Below, piece after piece: positions 18,097-25,934 of a stretch of 64,000 bases of DNA. Position numbers and translations under genes: made by a program. The stretch spans positions 806,001 through 870,000 of the forward strand of contig NZ_CP113930.1 in assembly GCF_029392095.1 (NCBI RefSeq), read 5' to 3'. The notes beneath the pieces were generated by a model. It ran no database searches. It had not been told where the DNA came from and worked only from the letters and a program-made list of their open reading frames with translations. The stretch comes from Lactobacillus sp. ESL0700. GTDB lineage: Bacteria > Bacillota > Bacilli > Lactobacillales > Lactobacillaceae. Numbering within the stretch: position 1 is the first letter of the stretch; each line of letters opens with the position of its first letter.

Positions 18097-19281
18097 ATGA
18101 AAAAAGTTTTAGCAATCAACTCAGGTAGTTCTTCTTTTAAGTACAAGTTATTTGCTTTACCAGAAGAAAAGGTATTAGCAGAAGGCCTTGCTGACCGTGT
18201 TGGTATTGATGGTTCATCATTTGAAATCAAATTAGCCAACGGCGAAAAGCACAAGGAAGAAGTAGCTATTCCAGATCAAGAAACAGCCGTTAACTTGTTG
18301 CTTAAAGCATTAGAAGAATACAAAGTTATCTCTGATTTAAGTGAAATTGTTGGTGTTGGTCACCGTGTTGTTGCTGGTGGGGAAGAATTCTCAGATTCAG
18401 TAATCGTTGACAAGGACAAATTACAAGCAATTTATGACTTGAAGGAATATGCACCATTGCATAACCCGGCTGAAGGCAAGGGAATTGAAGCATTTATGAA
18501 GTTGCTTCCAGAAGTACCAGAAGTTGCTGTCTTTGATACTTCATTCCACCAAACTTTGGATCCAGTACACTACATGTACTCAATTCCTTATAAATATTAT
18601 CAAGAATATGGTGTACGTAAGTACGGTGCTCACGGTACTTCAGTTCGTTACATTGTTGGCCGTGCTGCTGAAATGCTTGGTAAAGATGCCAAAGATTTGA
18701 AGATGGTAGTTTGCCACTTGGGTTCAGGTGCATCAATTACTGCTGTTAAGAACGGTAAGTCTTACGACACTTCAATGGGCTTCACACCACTTGCAGGTAT
18801 CACAATGGGTACTCGTTCAGGTGATGTTGATCCTTCAGTTTTACAATACATTATGAACAAAGACAACATTGATATTAACCAAATGATTAGTATTTTGAAT
18901 GACAAGTCAGGATTACTTGGTATTTCTGAAATTTCTTCAGATATGCGTGACTTGGAAGATAATGCTGATAAGAAGGCTAACTTAGCTCGTGAAATCTTTG
19001 TTGACCGTGTAATTCAATACATTGGTTCTTACGTTGCTGAAATGGGTGGCGTTGATGCGATTGTCTTCACTGCCGGTGTTGGTGAACACGACAGCAGCGT
19101 TCGTGAAAATGTCATGAAGGCTTTTGAATTTATCGGTTTGGACCCAGACTTTGAAGCTAACAAGTCTAACGGCGAGAAGTTCATTTCTAAAGACGGCTCA
19201 AAGGTTAAGGCAATGATTATTCCAACTGATGAAGAATTGATGATTGAACGTGATGTTGTTCGTTTAGCTCATTTGAACTAA
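18097..19281 (+). CDS. ackA: Acetate kinase
   Basis: A 394-residue acetate kinase that interconverts acetyl phosphate + ADP and acetate + ATP in the cytoplasm; in lactic acid bacteria this is the ATP-yielding end of the phosphoketolase/pyruvate branch. ASKHA-fold signatures are visible: VLAINSGSSSFKYKLF at the N-terminus, FDTSFHQT, HLGSGAS and FTAGVGEH. The start is the ATG at 18097 with TGGAGGAA upstream; an earlier GTG at 18058 would add 13 non-family residues. Codon use is strongly biased, as for a highly expressed gene. Confidence 0.97.
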   Translation: MKKVLAINSGSSSFKYKLFALPEEKVLAEGLADRVGIDGSSFEIKLANGEKHKEEVAIPDQETAVNLLLKALEEYKVISDLSEIVGVGHRVVAGGEEFSDSVIVDKDKLQAIYDLKEYAPLHNPAEGKGIEAFMKLLPEVPEVAVFDTSFHQTLDPVHYMYSIPYKYYQEYGVRKYGAHGTSVRYIVGRAAEMLGKDAKDLKMVVCHLGSGASITAVKNGKSYDTSMGFTPLAGITMGTRSGDVDPSVLQYIMNKDNIDINQMISILNDKSGLLGISEISSDMRDLEDNADKKANLAREIFVDRVIQYIGSYVAEMGGVDAIVFTAGVGEHDSSVRENVMKAFEFIGLDPDFEANKSNGEKFISKDGSKVKAMIIPTDEELMIERDVVRLAHLN

Positions 19282-19318
19282 TTAATTGAACTTTTTAATC
19301 GTTTGTTGATGTGAATTA

Positions 19319-19327
19319 TGCTATAAT
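19319..19327 (+). promoter_or_regulatory. Extended -10 promoter of tmRNA
   Basis: TGCTATAAT is an extended -10 element whose last base lies 13 bases before the mature tmRNA 5' end. No good -35 is present at 17 bp, as often for extended -10 promoters. Confidence 0.7.
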
Positions 19328-19340
19328 TAGAGAGTCTCAA

Positions 19341-19705
19341 GGGGATGTTTTGGGATTCGACAGGCGTAGATTCGCATTGACTGCGATTTGTAGGTCACGT
19401 CTACATTAAAACGTCACAGAACTTTAACTGCAAATAAAGAAAATTCTTACGCATTAGCTGCTTAATTTAGCACTTATGCCTTGCCTAATATTGGATTACT
19501 CACGTCTAGTAGTAGGTATCAAATTAGTGAGTTACGTTTAACTACCTCATCTGAATAGTTAAAAAGAGTCCTAAACAGGTTAGCTAGTCCATCCTAGCCC
19601 TGTTATATGGCGTTTTGGACTAGTGAAGTTCAAGTAATATAACTATGATCGTAGAGGTCAGTGACGGAATGCGTTTGGACAGGGGTTCAATTCCCCTCAT
19701 CTCCA
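19341..19705 (+). ncRNA. ssrA: Transfer-messenger RNA
   Basis: tmRNA rescues stalled ribosomes by acting as tRNA-Ala and then as a short mRNA. The 5' end GGGGATG pairs with CATCTCC near the 3' end to form the alanine acceptor stem, and GGTTCAATTCCCC is the T-arm. The tag reading frame begins at GCA 19430 and encodes ANKENSYALAA followed by TAA (19463-19465), so the degradation tag is (A)ANKENSYALAA. The final CCA is not encoded; the discriminator A is at 19705. Its 3' end is a classic integration site, and an integrase remnant lies 360 bp downstream. Confidence 0.95.
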
Positions 19706-19715
19706 TTGTATGTCT

Positions 19716-19746
19716 AAGAAGTCTTGATTTATCAAGGCTTCTTTTA
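19716..19746 (+). terminator. Terminator after tmRNA
   Basis: The hairpin AAGAAGTCTTGA / TCAAGGCTTCTTTT with a TTTA loop is located 10 bp beyond the tmRNA. Confidence 0.85.
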
Positions 19747-19871
19747 GTTTTAAAGTAATTTCACATGATTATATAATTGAAAACACTGATTTAGTAGCGT
19801 TCTTATAAATGGATGTAAATCTTTAATAAATTTTAGTCTGTGAAAAGTCTGTGGAATTTCTATATAGAAAG

Positions 19872-20067
19872 AAAGTGTCTGGGAAAAAACTCTGATTTTG
19901 AAAAAATTAGGTTATAAGTAGCCGTTAAAATCGAATGCTATTGCTAATGTCTTTAAATTTTTGTAACTTTCCAGAACATAATATGAACAAAATATTGTAT
20001 AAAAAAGGGAATGTTAGCTTTTTATTCTAACATTCCCTTTTGTGCTGAGTTTTTTCCCAGGCACTTT
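19872..20067. mobile_element. MITE-like element with 21-bp terminal inverted repeats
   Basis: The left end AAGTGTCTGGGAAAAAACTC (19873-19892) and right end GAGTTTTTTCCCAGGCACTT (20047-20066) are inverted copies with one mismatch; including one more base each side they are 20/21 identical. The 196-bp element has no coding capacity and holds a 15-bp perfect hairpin. Its right end reaches to the stop codon region of the integrase remnant. No clear target duplication is visible. A mobilising transposase would have to come from an IS with matching ends. Confidence 0.6.
20003..20041. terminator. Hairpin inside the MITE-like element
   Basis: AAAAGGGAATGTTAG / CTAACATTCCCTTTT is a perfect 15-bp stem with a nine-base loop. 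It can act as a terminator in both directions, including for minus-strand transcription through the integrase remnant. Confidence 0.7.
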
Positions 20068-20518
20068 TTAAATGTTTAAAAGTTTGATTGAGTTGATAGT
20101 ATCTTTCTTATTCTGACTGGTTAGATGGGTGTAAATATCCATTGTCATTTCAATTGTTTCGTGTCCCATTAACATCTGAACTGTTTTTGGCTTAACATTG
20201 GTTTCACTAATCAATAGAGTTGCAAAAGTATGACGGAAACCATGTATGGTTATTTGCTTTAATTTGGGATTTGCTTTATAAATTGCATGACGCCACTGGT
20301 CAGGTTTACTAAGTGTTAAGTAATTTCCATTTTGTGTGTGAAAAAGTTTATTACTCACAAGGGGTTGGCTTAACTCATAATCACGATATTTAATTAATGT
20401 TTTTTGAGATTATCAGATACTGGTAGGGTTCTGATCGACATTTTACTTTTCGGTGATTGAACTATCACCTTGTTATTAAAACCAATAGACAGAGTCTTGT
20501 TTACATCGATTTTATTTT
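20068..20518 (-). pseudogene. Tyrosine recombinase (phage-type integrase), truncated and frameshifted
   Basis: The C-terminal catalytic part of a tyrosine integrase. The 3' segment has HGFRHTFATLL (catalytic R), LMGHETIEMTMDIYTHLT (catalytic H and the nucleophile Y). Upstream of a T6 run at 20400-20405 the homologous frame continues in another phase, reading NKTLSIGFNN, SPKSKMSIRTLPVSDNLKK, then needing one extra A to continue as TLIKYRDYE. The N-terminal domain, the core region and the first catalytic Arg are gone; the homology stops where the next gene ends. A GTG at 20358 could start a 96-residue fragment, but this cannot be an active recombinase. It marks a past integration at the tmRNA. 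Confidence 0.85.
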
Positions 20519-21657
20519 GCAATTAATTCGATACCTTGCAAATCAGTATTTAAAATTTCTCCTTTAGTCAATGTAGCTGTAAATTTTGTTATCTGATCAT
20601 CATCTTTATCAACTGTGGTTCCTAAGATTTCATTGATGTCATCATCATCGTTGCTTCCATCAGAGGAAATATTGCCACTACCTTTTGTAGCGACAATTGT
20701 GTATCTTCCAGGCTTAATGTCTTTTCCAACTTCCCAGCTTCCAGCACTTAAGCTTGTTTTATATTGTCTATTAGTAATCGGCGTAAATTTTGTTTCTTCT
20801 ATATCGTCTAACTCAATTTTTTCTTTTTTCACTAAGTCTACAGTATATGAAGTTACTTGGTCATCGTCATAGTCTTTACCGATAATAGCATTAATTTCTT
20901 CATCATTGGATTCATTGTCAGAAGAAATATTGCCACTACCTTTCACAATTGTAATTTTATATCTTCCGGGTGCGATATCTCTACCAACTTTATAGATTCC
21001 AGCATTCAAAGTAACTGTCTTAAGCTCAGTTACTGTATTATTTTTTACAAGGGAAGATGTTTGATTAGAAGATGTTTGATTAGAAGATGTTGGTTTAGTA
21101 AATTTTATCTTGGAAAATACGAAAAAGCCGAGAAAAACAATAATAATTATTCCAGAGCCAATAGCTAGGTACTTATATATATTAATTTCCTTTTTAGAAT
21201 TATTAGAAGTGTTAGACTTAACATTGTTTTCCGAATTAGTTTTCTCATATATTTTCGGATCAACTTTTGTGTTTTTCTTGTTATTAATGGTTATATGATC
21301 ATTGTCTTGGGTTAAGACAACCACATGCCATAAAAAGAAAATTAAACCAATTATAATAGCTATCCAACCATAAAATGAGAGATCAGTAAAGTCTCCGTGA
21401 AAGTTTAAATCTAAAACCCAAGTTAAAGCCATAATAATTAAACTAATTGCGTCACCGATAATTTTTGGATCTTTTCTTGTAACAATATAAATTGTTCCAG
21501 AGACAACGTATAGTAATGCTGTTAATGTTCCAAGTGCAGCGTTTTTAGCACCTCCAGTAGCTACTATATTTGCCATTCCAACCATGAATGATTGAAATAA
21601 AATAATAGCTGCAAAGACCATTTGTAGAATTCCTACTACTAATTTTGTGGTTTTCAT
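20512..21657 (-). CDS. Membrane protein with two extracellular PGRY repeats
   Basis: A 381-residue protein not matched to a named family. Residues 1-120 contain about four hydrophobic helices (a DUF4064-like small membrane domain is possible). A polar linker follows, then a single helix at about 160-182 and a Ser/Asn/Gln-rich spacer (SSNQTSSNQTSS). Two ~75-residue repeats come last (about 219-292 and 305-378). Each repeat has A-G-x-(Y/W)-x-V-G-(R/K)-D-I-x-P-G-R-Y followed by KGSGNISSD, an acidic loop and a D-D-D-Q-(V/I)-T motif. RBS GAAGGAGTT precedes the ATG. The gene is AT-rich and sits inside the tmRNA-associated island, so acquisition by transfer is likely. The acidic loops could bind cations (inference). 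Confidence 0.75.
   Translation of the reverse strand: MKTTKLVVGILQMVFAAIILFQSFMVGMANIVATGGAKNAALGTLTALLYVVSGTIYIVTRKDPKIIGDAISLIIMALTWVLDLNFHGDFTDLSFYGWIAIIIGLIFFLWHVVVLTQDNDHITINNKKNTKVDPKIYEKTNSENNVKSNTSNNSKKEINIYKYLAIGSGIIIIVFLGFFVFSKIKFTKPTSSNQTSSNQTSSLVKNNTVTELKTVTLNAGIYKVGRDIAPGRYKITIVKGSGNISSDNESNDEEINAIIGKDYDDDQVTSYTVDLVKKEKIELDDIEETKFTPITNRQYKTSLSAGSWEVGKDIKPGRYTIVATKGSGNISSDGSNDDDDINEILGTTVDKDDDQITKFTATLTKGEILNTDLQGIELIAK
21053..21091 (-). repeat. 15-bp tandem repeat within the membrane protein gene
   Basis: GAAGATGTTTGATTA is repeated twice in tandem with a further partial copy. It encodes the SSNQT repeats of the spacer and is a likely site of copy-number variation. Confidence 0.75.
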
Positions 21658-21723
21658 TTTAACTCCTTCAAAGTATTATATTTCTCGCCATAGGTTTATT
21701 GTCACTGGCTTTGTGGACGTAGA

Positions 21724-22077
21724 TTATTTGACTAATTTATACCAGTGCTTTGGAAAATTCCCAGTTTCCCAAAAATAATTGCTAGAGTTGAAATAGCCAT
21801 TTGCTAGACCTTTTTTCTGAACTATCCAAGTATAACTAGCAACATGTTGTATTTTGAGTCGTGTGCCTTTTTTAAGAATCTTGTGACCTACACAATGTGA
21901 CTTATAAAGTGGAACTTCTTTTTTAATTTTATTAATTCTTACGGATTTAACAACCTTAACTTCACGTGGCTTGCACCACCATGCAAAACTATGCGCTGAA
22001 GTGATTGATGAATTATTAACTGTTCCCAGTAAAATAGCAACTAATGCTGTAACTACTATAATTATTCTTTTTTTCAT
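21724..22077 (-). CDS. Small secreted cationic protein, unknown function
   Basis: A 117-residue protein with a clear Sec signal peptide (MKKRIIIVVTALVAILLGTV, probable cleavage after TSAHS or nearby). The mature part is basic and aromatic, with two cysteines (in AWWCKP and SHCVGH) that could form a disulfide. The middle part (VPLYKSHCVGHKILKKGTRLKI) resembles small SH3-like wall-binding modules, but this is only a resemblance. It has its own RBS (GGAGAAATC) and a terminator-bounded position between the island membrane protein and manA. A cell-wall or antimicrobial role is speculation. Confidence 0.65.
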   Translation of the reverse strand: MKKRIIIVVTALVAILLGTVNNSSITSAHSFAWWCKPREVKVVKSVRINKIKKEVPLYKSHCVGHKILKKGTRLKIQHVASYTWIVQKKGLANGYFNSSNYFWETGNFPKHWYKLVK

Positions 22078-22180
22078 GATTTCTCCTTTTTAAACAAATA
22101 AAGTTGTTCTATACAATTTATTTCAATTTTAAAGCTAATACCCGTATAAGTCTATTCAATATTTCATTTGTTCCAACCTA

Positions 22181-22212
22181 AAAACACCACCCGTTAATTT
22201 GGATGGTGTTTT
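22181..22212. terminator. Hairpin between the secreted protein gene and manA
   Basis: Arms AAAACACCA and TGGTGTTTT with an internal loop; T-runs are present on both strands. It separates the island from manA. Confidence 0.65.
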
Positions 22213-22317
22213 ACATTTACACATAAAAATCTATATAATAAGTCACATAATAAAGATTTAATAAAAATATTCCTTTTTTATCCGATAAAAGTTTAAACTA
22301 AATATGAGGTGATTAGA

Positions 22318-23280
22318 GTGGAACCAATATTTTTAACACCGTATTTCAGACAAAAAATCTGGGGTGGGAGAAAACTACAAACAATTTTTAATTATGATAT
22401 TCCAGCTGGCAAAGTAGGCGAAGCATGGATTATTTCTGGATATAAAGATGATGCGTCGCTGGTTAGCCAAGGCCCATTAAAGGGGCAAACGTTGCGGCAA
22501 GTATATCATGAACATCCGGACTTATTTGGCAATCCTGAGGAAAAAGAATTTCCATTATTAGTTAAATTTCTGGATGCTAATGATAACTTGTCAGTGCAAG
22601 TTCATCCCGATGATGAATATGCTAGAAAAGTGGAGAATGACAGTGGCAAAACTGAGAGCTGGTACGTTTTACAAGCCGATCCAGATTCATATTTAATCTA
22701 TGGTCATACTGCCAAGACGCGTGATGAATTAGCCAATATGATTCATCAGGGGCAGTGGGATAAGCTTTTGCGTAAGGTGCCGGTTAAGGCTGGCGACTTT
22801 TTCTATGTTCCAGCGGGAACAATTCACGCTTTAACTAAAGGAATTATGGTAATTGAGACCCAGCAATCCAGCGATGTTACTTACCGATTATACGATTATG
22901 ATCGAGTTGATGAGAAGACAGGCAAGCAGCGTGAGCTGCACACACAGAAGTCGATTGATGTTACCACAGTGCCACATGTTGACCCAAGAATTGACGTTAA
23001 AGTAACTAACGAGCAGGGAGCAACTATTAAGACTTTAGTTGAGCCGCCAGTGTCACCACATTTTTATTTATGGCAAATTGATTTAGATGGTCAGTGGCAA
23101 ACTAGCTTAAATGGTCACCCTTACCTATTAGTTTCGGTTATTAAAGGAGAGGGACAACTGCAAGTTGGCAATCAGACTTATAAGCTAAAGGTTGGTACTA
23201 ATTTCATTATTCCTAATCAGATGAAAGACTTCTCGTTCATTGGTAAAATGAAAATAGTAATGTCTGCTCCTGCTAAGTAG
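22318..23280 (+). CDS. manA: Mannose-6-phosphate isomerase, class I
   Basis: A 320-residue zinc enzyme interconverting mannose 6-phosphate and fructose 6-phosphate. Residues of the cupin metal site are seen in LSVQVHPDDEYA and in WYVL...; the GDFFYVPAGTIHAL motif is typical of class I enzymes, and EPIFLTPYFRQKIWGGRKL is the expected N-terminus. I chose the GTG at 22318 because GAGGTGAT lies 5-10 bases upstream and the protein then starts MEPIFL as homologues do; a GTG at 22309 lies inside that RBS. Another gene follows 34 bp downstream. Confidence 0.93.
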   Translation: MEPIFLTPYFRQKIWGGRKLQTIFNYDIPAGKVGEAWIISGYKDDASLVSQGPLKGQTLRQVYHEHPDLFGNPEEKEFPLLVKFLDANDNLSVQVHPDDEYARKVENDSGKTESWYVLQADPDSYLIYGHTAKTRDELANMIHQGQWDKLLRKVPVKAGDFFYVPAGTIHALTKGIMVIETQQSSDVTYRLYDYDRVDEKTGKQRELHTQKSIDVTTVPHVDPRIDVKVTNEQGATIKTLVEPPVSPHFYLWQIDLDGQWQTSLNGHPYLLVSVIKGEGQLQVGNQTYKLKVGTNFIIPNQMKDFSFIGKMKIVMSAPAK

Positions 23281-23314
23281 AATTAAAATTCATTAAAAAA
23301 GGAAAATAAGAAGT

Positions 23315-23710
23315 ATGATTTATATTGCTTGCGGCGCAATTTTACTTGTTGTCGGACTTATCTGGTTAATTAAACCAGCCAAAAAGGCTAATCCACTATA
23401 TGGTTATTTGTCATACTTAGCACAGGTTAACCGAAACAGTTTTGCTTTTGCCCAGAAAAAGGCGAGTATGTATTTTGCCTTTTTTGGCTTACTGCAACTG
23501 CTAATTGGAATTGGCATTCATCTGTTAAAGTGGGATCGGTATTTTTTAATCTGGTTATTGACGTTTTACTTCTTTATTTTGTTTCCAATTGTTGCGACCG
23601 AAAAAAGTTTGAAACGGTTTTTAATTAAGCGCAATGAGTTGCCACCAGATTATGTTGATCCAGATAAAGTCAAGCACGAAAGAACTAAAGGATTTAGGGA
23701 TCGAAAATGA
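23315..23710 (+). CDS. Small membrane protein upstream of a two-component system
   Basis: A 131-residue protein with three hydrophobic segments (about residues 3-20, 48-68, 75-95) and a charged C-terminus. It resembles DUF3784/DUF3899-type small membrane proteins, but I cannot name the family with certainty. Its stop overlaps the response regulator start in an ATGA arrangement, so it is translated with the two-component genes and could be an accessory or immunity-type membrane component (inference). Confidence 0.7.
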   Translation: MIYIACGAILLVVGLIWLIKPAKKANPLYGYLSYLAQVNRNSFAFAQKKASMYFAFFGLLQLLIGIGIHLLKWDRYFLIWLLTFYFFILFPIVATEKSLKRFLIKRNELPPDYVDPDKVKHERTKGFRDRK

Positions 23711-24438
23711 AATTAAAAATTTTGATGGTTGAAGATGATAGTTCTGTCGCTGAAATGATGGGGATGTTTTTTGCTAAAGAAGGCTGGACAGAAGATGTTG
23801 CCGTCGATGGCGTGCAGGCTGTTGAAATGTTTAAAGAACACGTTGATGAATACGACTTGATTACTTTGGATCTTAATTTACCTAAAAAGGATGGTATCCA
23901 GGTTGCTAAGGAGGTACGCGCGCTTTCGCCAACAGTACCGATTATCATGTTAACGGCTCGTGATAGTGAGGCCGATCAGATTTTGGGATTAGGTGTCGGC
24001 GCCGACGATTATGTTTCTAAGCCTTTTAGCCCGCTGGCATTAATTGCGCGGATTAAGGCATTGCACCGCCGAATTATGATTGAAGATAATCAAAGTCATC
24101 CTAAATTAGCTAAACGAACGAGTGATTATGATGTTAATACCAAGCATGTCAAGATTTCCAAGGCTCGGCGTGAAGTTTTATTTGATGATAAAAAGGTGGC
24201 CAATATAACGCCCAAGGAATTTGACTTGCTTTATACAATGGCCCAAAAGCCCAAGCAAGTTTTTTCACGCGGCCAGTTGCTTGAAGCTGTCTGGGGCTAT
24301 GACTATTTTGGCGAAGAACGAACTGTCGATGCCCATATTAAGAAATTGCGGCAAAAATTGGAAAAGGTTGGTGCTGATGTGATTCAAACTGTGTGGGGTG
24401 TTGGCTATAAGTTTGATGATGAGCAGGTTAAGAAATGA
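23707..24438 (+). CDS. OmpR-family response regulator
   Basis: A 243-residue transcription factor. The receiver domain has the acidic pair ED at 9-10, the phospho-acceptor D55 in LITLDLNLPKKDG, T/S near 83 in MLTARDS and the conserved K in VSKPF. The C-terminal winged helix (about 140-240) has LLYTMAQKPKQVFSRGQLLEAVWG and the recognition helix TVDAHIKKLRQKL. It overlaps the kinase gene by 4 bp. A ~25-residue linker before the DNA-binding domain is longer than average. Its regulon cannot be read from the sequence. Confidence 0.95.
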   Translation: MKLKILMVEDDSSVAEMMGMFFAKEGWTEDVAVDGVQAVEMFKEHVDEYDLITLDLNLPKKDGIQVAKEVRALSPTVPIIMLTARDSEADQILGLGVGADDYVSKPFSPLALIARIKALHRRIMIEDNQSHPKLAKRTSDYDVNTKHVKISKARREVLFDDKKVANITPKEFDLLYTMAQKPKQVFSRGQLLEAVWGYDYFGEERTVDAHIKKLRQKLEKVGADVIQTVWGVGYKFDDEQVKK

Positions 24439-25886
24439 AGCTAATCTATCAACACTTACTTAGTTTTTTGCTAATTATTGTGACGACGGTATCAATCATT
24501 GGCTATGCCGAGATTAAATCGGTGACAGCCCAATCTTATGAGCAAAATTATCGGCGCATGGACGATTATGCTTCATCATTAGGTGACTTAGCTGCTAATG
24601 ACCAAAAGAATGGCACTATCATGCTTAACTCGGAATTTTTGGATCAATTGCAGTTTGTCTTGCGTGGTGATGACCTTCACCTGCATATTTTTAACAGTCA
24701 GGGGATGCAAATCTATCCTAAAAGTCGCCGCTTACTCCGCTTAAAAGGCAATGTTTTTGCCGCGTTAAGCCACGGTGAAGAAATTCACATTAGAAATAAT
24801 AATGAAGAAAAATCGTATTTGTGTCATACGAAAAATGCGTATACGGGTGTAATTGTCCCGTGGATGAGTGGACATAAGATTGTTGGGGCAATTTGGCTAG
24901 GTTCGCTTGTCAAAGATGTTGAGCGGCCAATTGACACAGCCAAACGCAATTTAATCAACGCGTTAATTATTGCCTTATTTGTCGGGCTAATTATGAGTGC
25001 CATCTTGAGCTATTATTCAACCAATAAGATTAATCGCCTTTCACGAGCAATCAAAAAAGTGCGCTCTGGTAATCTTGATGTGCAGATTGAGCAGACGGGT
25101 AATGATGAGATTGACCAGTTAGCTGATAGCTTTAACAAGATGGTGCAGGCATTAAAAGAATATAATCAAGAAGTTAAATCACAGGAAAAGCGCCGCGACC
25201 AATTTATGGCTGATGCAGCCCATGAAATGCGTACACCGCTTACGACAATCAATGGTATTCTGGAAGGATTGCAGTATGATGCTATTCCGGAAGAGTCCAA
25301 ACCGAAATCAATTGACCTAATGCGTCGGGAGACCGAGCGCTTAATTCGCCTAGTTAACGAAAATTTAGATTACGAAAAGATTCGTAATAATCAAATTAAT
25401 TTAAGTAAGACGCAATTTAATGCCAGCAAGGTTTTAGAAGATGTGATCATTCAACTAAAGCAAAATGCCGATAAGGTTAACGATCAGCTCGAGATAGAGG
25501 TACCATCTGAATTACCAATTTATGCTGATCGTGACCGGTTAACCCAAATTATTGTCAACTTGGTGCAAAATGCAATTCAGTTTACTACTAATGGCCACAT
25601 TTTGCTTAGTGGTCGCAGAATTACTCACGGAACGGAAATCGCGGTCAAGGATGATGGGATTGGGATGAACAAGGAGCAAATGAAGTATATCTTTGAGCGC
25701 TTCTTTAAAGCCGATCCGTCACGTGCTCGTCTGGGAACGGGTGAATCAGGTCTGGGGCTAGCGATTGTTTCCTCTCTTGTTAAGCAACACGGCGGCAAGG
25801 TATCGGTAACTTCCGAAATGGGCAAGGGAGCACAATTTACGATTACAATTTATGATCAAGGTTATGAACAATATTTAACTAAATAA
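24435..25886 (+). CDS. Sensor histidine kinase
   Basis: A 483-residue membrane kinase, partner of the preceding regulator. It has a first helix at residues 7-25, an extracellular sensor domain of ~145 residues, a second helix around 172-192 and a HAMP domain (about 193-245). The HisKA domain follows with phospho-accepting H263 in ADAAHEMRTPLTT, and then an HATPase domain with N box NLVQNAIQF, DDGIGMN, FERFFKADPSR and GESGLGLAI. The extracellular domain suggests detection of an envelope signal. Terminator follows immediately. Confidence 0.95.
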   Translation: MKLIYQHLLSFLLIIVTTVSIIGYAEIKSVTAQSYEQNYRRMDDYASSLGDLAANDQKNGTIMLNSEFLDQLQFVLRGDDLHLHIFNSQGMQIYPKSRRLLRLKGNVFAALSHGEEIHIRNNNEEKSYLCHTKNAYTGVIVPWMSGHKIVGAIWLGSLVKDVERPIDTAKRNLINALIIALFVGLIMSAILSYYSTNKINRLSRAIKKVRSGNLDVQIEQTGNDEIDQLADSFNKMVQALKEYNQEVKSQEKRRDQFMADAAHEMRTPLTTINGILEGLQYDAIPEESKPKSIDLMRRETERLIRLVNENLDYEKIRNNQINLSKTQFNASKVLEDVIIQLKQNADKVNDQLEIEVPSELPIYADRDRLTQIIVNLVQNAIQFTTNGHILLSGRRITHGTEIAVKDDGIGMNKEQMKYIFERFFKADPSRARLGTGESGLGLAIVSSLVKQHGGKVSVTSEMGKGAQFTITIYDQGYEQYLTK

Positions 25887-25891
25887 TAGAT

Positions 25892-25927
25892 AAAAAAAGA
25901 GAACTCCAAAATGAAGCTCTCTTTTTT
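25892..25927. terminator. Bidirectional terminator between kinase and SPFH genes
   Basis: AAAAAAGAGA...TCTCTTTTTT arms with an imperfect inner stem lie between two convergent genes. Confidence 0.75.
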
Positions 25928-25934
25928 GTTATAG

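Noticed and set aside
19706-22300. Duplicate of the tmRNA 3' end as a right attachment site
   Set aside because: I looked for a second CCCCTCATCTCCA-like sequence in this interval and found none.
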